This document shows, in pieces, positions 6,497 to 9,731 of a DNA stretch of 9,731 nucleotides. A program made the translations under genes and the position numbers. The stretch spans positions 1 to 9,731 of the forward strand of contig DCIW01000020.1 in assembly GCA_002317225.1 (NCBI GenBank), in the 5' to 3' direction. The number at the start of each line of letters is the position of its first letter. Positions within the stretch are counted from its first letter, which is position 1. The notes below the pieces were generated by a model. That model made no database searches. It had not been told where the DNA came from and worked only from the letters and a program-made list of their open reading frames with translations. Origin of the DNA: Prevotellaceae bacterium UBA1716. Lineage in GTDB: Bacteria; Bacteroidota; Bacteroidia; Bacteroidales; Bacteroidaceae.

Positions 6497-8634
6497 CATT
6501 TAACTCAATTTTTACAAAAATGAAAGTATCAAATAACATAAAGAAAGTCTTGAAGGCAGCTTTACTCCTTACACTTCCTCTTGCAGGAATTGGAGAAGGA
6601 CTTCTGACTTCCTGTTCGGAGAATATCGACGAATCAGACCTCTACACCTTCACAGGTGAAATGATGACCGATTATTTCCAGAACCGTCCAGAGACATTTA
6701 GCAGCTTTATGGAGATTCTCGGTAAGGTTCACCCAAGCAAGCGCTCTGCCTCTACTATGAAGGAGTTGCTCTCTGCTCGCGGTAACTACACTTGTTTCGC
6801 TCCAACCAACGAAGCTATCCAACTCTATCTTGACTCTCTCTGCGAGATTGGCCAGCTCGAAAGCAACAAGCTCGCACAGATTAGTGACTCAGTAGCCGAA
6901 GCTCTTGTCTTCAACTCTATCATCCAGAACGGAGACAACCCTGCTTACGCTTCGACTGACTTCGAAGAAGGTGCGCTCGGTACAACTAACATGAACGACC
7001 GCTTCGTTACCATCTCTTATTCAAACGACGCTATCGGTAACACTCTTATCTACGTAAACACCAACTCAATGGTTATTAACTCTTCTGAAGAGAAAGAAAT
7101 TGAGAATGGTTACGTTCACACAGTCGATAAGGTGCTCAGCCCTTCAAACGCAAGTGTTGCCGACCTCGTTGAAACTTCAGAGAACACTCGCTTCTTCGGC
7201 GAACTCCTTGAAATGACTGGATGGGACAAGAAACTCCAGACTTACAAGGATCAGGAATGGGAAGACTACTGGACTGAAAACGGTGACCTTCCTGGCACAT
7301 CAGTCAACCCACGTAGTAAGGGCTGGAACCCTTATTACCCAGAACACCGTTACGTTGGTTACACAATCTTCGTAGAGCCTGACTCTGTTTTCAATGCAAA
7401 CGGAATCACAGACCTCGGTTCGCTCAAGACTTGGGTTAAGGCAAATGCTAATTACGACGATGACACAAATATGGGTCACGTTACAAGTTGGGGTGATGAC
7501 TACGAAGACGACTACAACTGGTTGAACCAGTTCGTTGCCTACCACCTTCTCCCTGAACGTCTCACATACAACCACCTCGTATGTTTCGCTAACGAATATG
7601 GTTGTGAGTCTTCAGCACTTAAGTCTCGTTCTGCATCTGCATTCTATGTGAATGTATGGGAATATTGGGAGACAATGGGCGTTCAGCGTCGTTCGCTCAA
7701 GGTTACAGGTATTCGTGGTGCTAAGATGATCAACCGTGTCAGCATCTACAACAAGAACACTTATAAGGAGGCTCTTGGTCAGATGACCGACTTAGGTATC
7801 ACAATCAGCCCAACTAACGGAATGACTGACAATGCTGCCCTCAACGGCTACTACTACCCTATCGACCAGATTCTTATCTGGAACAAGGATGTACCAAACA
7901 AGGTTCTCAACGAACGTATGCGCTATGATGTAGGTGCAATGATTCCTGAACTTATGACAAACAATATTCGTCAGTATGGTCATGAGGATCGTAGCAAGAA
8001 CTACATCCTTACAACCGACTATAGCGACAACATTGTCAACATGTCAAAGAACACATACTTCATCTATCTCTCCAATACAAGCTACTCTGGTTCTGCTGGT
8101 TCATGGATGAACTACAAGATTGATGAGTTCAATATCATCGGTTCTGTAGACTTCACAATGAAGCTTCCTCCAGTTCCTTACACAGGTACATACGAAATCC
8201 GCTACGGTATCAACTCAAATGATAACCGAGGTATGGCACAGGTATATATCGGTACTAACAAGGACAACCTCCCTGCTATCGGTATTCCACTCGACCTCCG
8301 TTCATCATCAGGTGTTGCTGCATCTGCTACAGGTTGGGTTGATGAGACTTCCCTCTCTGAGGATGACATCAACGAATCCGACAAGGCTATGCGTAACCTC
8401 GGATTCATGAAGGGTCCTAAGTACATGCAGTTCGCAAGTGGTAAGACTGGTCGTGATGTTTCTTCAAACTGCGTTCGTAAGATCATCTACACAGGTCAGC
8501 TCGAGGCAGGCAAGACATACTGGATTCGATTCAAGTCAGTACTTTCGGGCGAAAGCTGGGAGTTCTTCTACGACTACCTCGAAATTGTACCTAAGTCTGT
8601 CTATGCAGGCGAAGAAGCAGAAGATAAGTGGTAA
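6493..8634 (+). CDS. Lipoprotein with two FAS1 domains and a C-terminal beta-sandwich-like domain
   Basis: The 713 residues are complete. The signal peptide ends in lipobox LTSC with Cys41, followed by Ser-Glu. An alternative ATG at 6520 (Met10) gives a more usual 31-residue signal peptide and cannot be excluded. FAS1 domain 1 spans about 52-217: H1-like box YTCFAPTNEAI (99-109) and H2-like box NGYVHTVDKVL (205-215). FAS1 domain 2 spans about 221-465 and is enlarged: YTIFVEPDSVF (290-300) and NGYYYPIDQIL (451-461), where Tyr replaces the usual His of H2. After a linker, residues about 550-705 alternate short hydrophobic strands (VDFTMKLP, TYEIRYGI, MAQVYIGT, KTYWIRFKSV, FFYDYLEIVP). This suggests a jelly-roll or carbohydrate-binding-like fold; the family is not identified. 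No catalytic motif is seen. Its place after SusCD suggests a surface binding protein analogous to SusE/SusF, and FAS1 domains elsewhere mediate adhesion. Function is inferred. Confidence 0.9.
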   Translation: MTFNSIFTKMKVSNNIKKVLKAALLLTLPLAGIGEGLLTSCSENIDESDLYTFTGEMMTDYFQNRPETFSSFMEILGKVHPSKRSASTMKELLSARGNYTCFAPTNEAIQLYLDSLCEIGQLESNKLAQISDSVAEALVFNSIIQNGDNPAYASTDFEEGALGTTNMNDRFVTISYSNDAIGNTLIYVNTNSMVINSSEEKEIENGYVHTVDKVLSPSNASVADLVETSENTRFFGELLEMTGWDKKLQTYKDQEWEDYWTENGDLPGTSVNPRSKGWNPYYPEHRYVGYTIFVEPDSVFNANGITDLGSLKTWVKANANYDDDTNMGHVTSWGDDYEDDYNWLNQFVAYHLLPERLTYNHLVCFANEYGCESSALKSRSASAFYVNVWEYWETMGVQRRSLKVTGIRGAKMINRVSIYNKNTYKEALGQMTDLGITISPTNGMTDNAALNGYYYPIDQILIWNKDVPNKVLNERMRYDVGAMIPELMTNNIRQYGHEDRSKNYILTTDYSDNIVNMSKNTYFIYLSNTSYSGSAGSWMNYKIDEFNIIGSVDFTMKLPPVPYTGTYEIRYGINSNDNRGMAQVYIGTNKDNLPAIGIPLDLRSSSGVAASATGWVDETSLSEDDINESDKAMRNLGFMKGPKYMQFASGKTGRDVSSNCVRKIIYTGQLEAGKTYWIRFKSVLSGESWEFFYDYLEIVPKSVYAGEEAEDKW

Positions 8635-8660
8635 TTGTCAGTTTATAAAAACGAAAATAT

Positions 8661-9731
8661 ATGAACAATAATAAATCAACAAAATGGCTCACAGGTGCAA
8701 TGATGTCAGCAGTTCTTGCTTCTGGCTTCACAGCATGTACCGACGACCATTTCGACATAAACTCTGATGTACTCGGCAAGCAGACTATCTGGCAGAACAT
8801 CAAGAGTAACTCAGAACTCTCTGAGTATGCCGACATTCTCCAGAGTGTGTACTACTCTACTACCGAAGAGAAGACCACACCTGAGACTTATGCCAATCTC
8901 TTTGATGGAGACCAGACATTCACTGTTTGGGCTCCAATCAACGGGTCGTTCAACTACTCGTACTATAAGGATCTCTTGGCATCAGGCAATCGCGATAGTA
9001 TATATAAGGTGGAAAAAGAGCTTATCCGCAACAACATGACTCGCTATGCTCATGTTATCAACGGAACAGACTCTGTCAAACTCGATCTCTTCAATGCCAA
9101 GTCTGCTTGGTTGAACTATGACAACCAGACTATCAAGAGTTCTAAGATGACTAATCCTAATATTGGTTCAAGCAATGGTATCCTTCACGTTGTGAACAAG
9201 CCAATCCCTTACCAGTACAACCTCTACGAGTACATGGCAACAAATCCTAACTTGGATTCTCTGAACAGCTTCATCAAGAGCTTCCAGAAGATTCAGTTCT
9301 TGGAGTATGCATCTACTCAAGGTCCTACAATCGATGGTCAGATTACATGGGTTGACTCTATCACTACCGTTACAAATACATATTGCAACAATTACCTTGG
9401 TGCATATCTCGAAAAGGAAGATAGCAACTATGTAATGATTATGCCTACAAACAAGGCATGGAACGAGACTCTCGAGAAGACAAAGAAACTCTTCCACTAC
9501 AAGGATAAGTACAAGCAGGATGTGAACACTCAGACTGAAGAAGGTGTGGATACAATCATTTCAGGTTACGAGACCAACTTCACTCAGCCAGAAATCGACT
9601 CGCTTCTTAACCTTCGCAGTAAGGATGCTATTTGTCATGCTCTTGCATTCAACGCTAACTGGCAGTATGAGAAGGTGCCAATCACAAGCATCGCTGACAT
9701 CCGTGCTCTCGATGCTCGCAAAGACTCACTC
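8661..9731 (+). CDS. FAS1-domain lipoprotein, N-terminal part; 3' end cut by window edge
   Basis: The frame opens at ATG 8661 and stays open for 357 codons to the last base of the window. The signal peptide is 1-25 with lipobox FTAC and lipidated Cys26, followed by Thr-Asp-Asp. FAS1 domain 1 spans about 41-183: H1-like box FTVWAPING (87-95), the helix with YAHVING (129-135) and H2-like box NGILHVVNKPI (172-182). A second FAS1 domain begins near 187 (LYEYMATNPNLDSLNSF). Its H1-like box YVMIMPTNKAW appears only at 257-267, after an inserted stretch of about 50 residues, and the H2 box lies beyond the window. The layout (closing box, long insert, then a PTN-containing H1) matches the partial FAS1 gene at the left edge, so the two are probably related. 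It starts 26 bp after the previous stop, in the same direction. It is probably a surface-exposed binding or adhesion lipoprotein of this uptake locus; the ligand is unknown. Confidence 0.88.
   Translation, partial: MNNNKSTKWLTGAMMSAVLASGFTACTDDHFDINSDVLGKQTIWQNIKSNSELSEYADILQSVYYSTTEEKTTPETYANLFDGDQTFTVWAPINGSFNYSYYKDLLASGNRDSIYKVEKELIRNNMTRYAHVINGTDSVKLDLFNAKSAWLNYDNQTIKSSKMTNPNIGSSNGILHVVNKPIPYQYNLYEYMATNPNLDSLNSFIKSFQKIQFLEYASTQGPTIDGQITWVDSITTVTNTYCNNYLGAYLEKEDSNYVMIMPTNKAWNETLEKTKKLFHYKDKYKQDVNTQTEEGVDTIISGYETNFTQPEIDSLLNLRSKDAICHALAFNANWQYEKVPITSIADIRALDARKDSL

Noticed and set aside
1..9731. tRNA, rRNA, insertion sequences or attachment sites
   Set aside because: The window is almost fully coding. 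No transposase, terminal inverted repeats or structured RNA was recognised in the short gaps.

Overview
The window is a stretch of Bacteroidota DNA, most likely Bacteroidales and plausibly Prevotella or a relative. The evidence is an intact SusC/SusD outer-membrane uptake pair, lipoprotein signal peptides with Cys-Asp/Ser-acidic starts, A-rich leaders instead of Shine-Dalgarno sites, and a strong preference for GGT, CGT, AAC, GAC, ATC, AAG and CTC codons. The genus is inferred, not proven.

All five genes lie on the + strand and read as one transcription unit. From left to right they are: the C-terminal 336 residues of a fasciclin (FAS1) protein (2-1012, cut by the left edge); a complete SusC-type TonB-dependent receptor of 1136 aa (1034-4444); a complete SusD/RagB lipoprotein of 631 aa (4541-6436); a complete lipoprotein of 713 aa with two divergent FAS1 domains and a C-terminal domain that looks like a beta-sandwich (6493-8634); and the first 357 residues of another FAS1 lipoprotein (8661-9731, cut by the right edge and still open). 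Gaps are 21, 96, 56 and 26 bp. I found no convincing promoter or terminator in any of them.

The expected arrangement is SusC as the TonB-driven outer-membrane channel, SusD as its surface lid that captures substrate, and the FAS1 proteins as surface lipoproteins taking the place usually held by SusE/SusF-type binding proteins. No glycoside hydrolase, lyase, peptidase, sulfatase, regulator or sigma/anti-sigma gene is visible, so the substrate cannot be assigned. The FAS1 tail just before SusC suggests that the locus continues upstream, possibly as a tandem array of similar modules.

The clearest non-coding structure is a degenerate tandem repeat with a 9-bp period (about 10 units, 4446-4537). 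It fills nearly the whole SusC-SusD gap and stops three bases before the SusD start codon.
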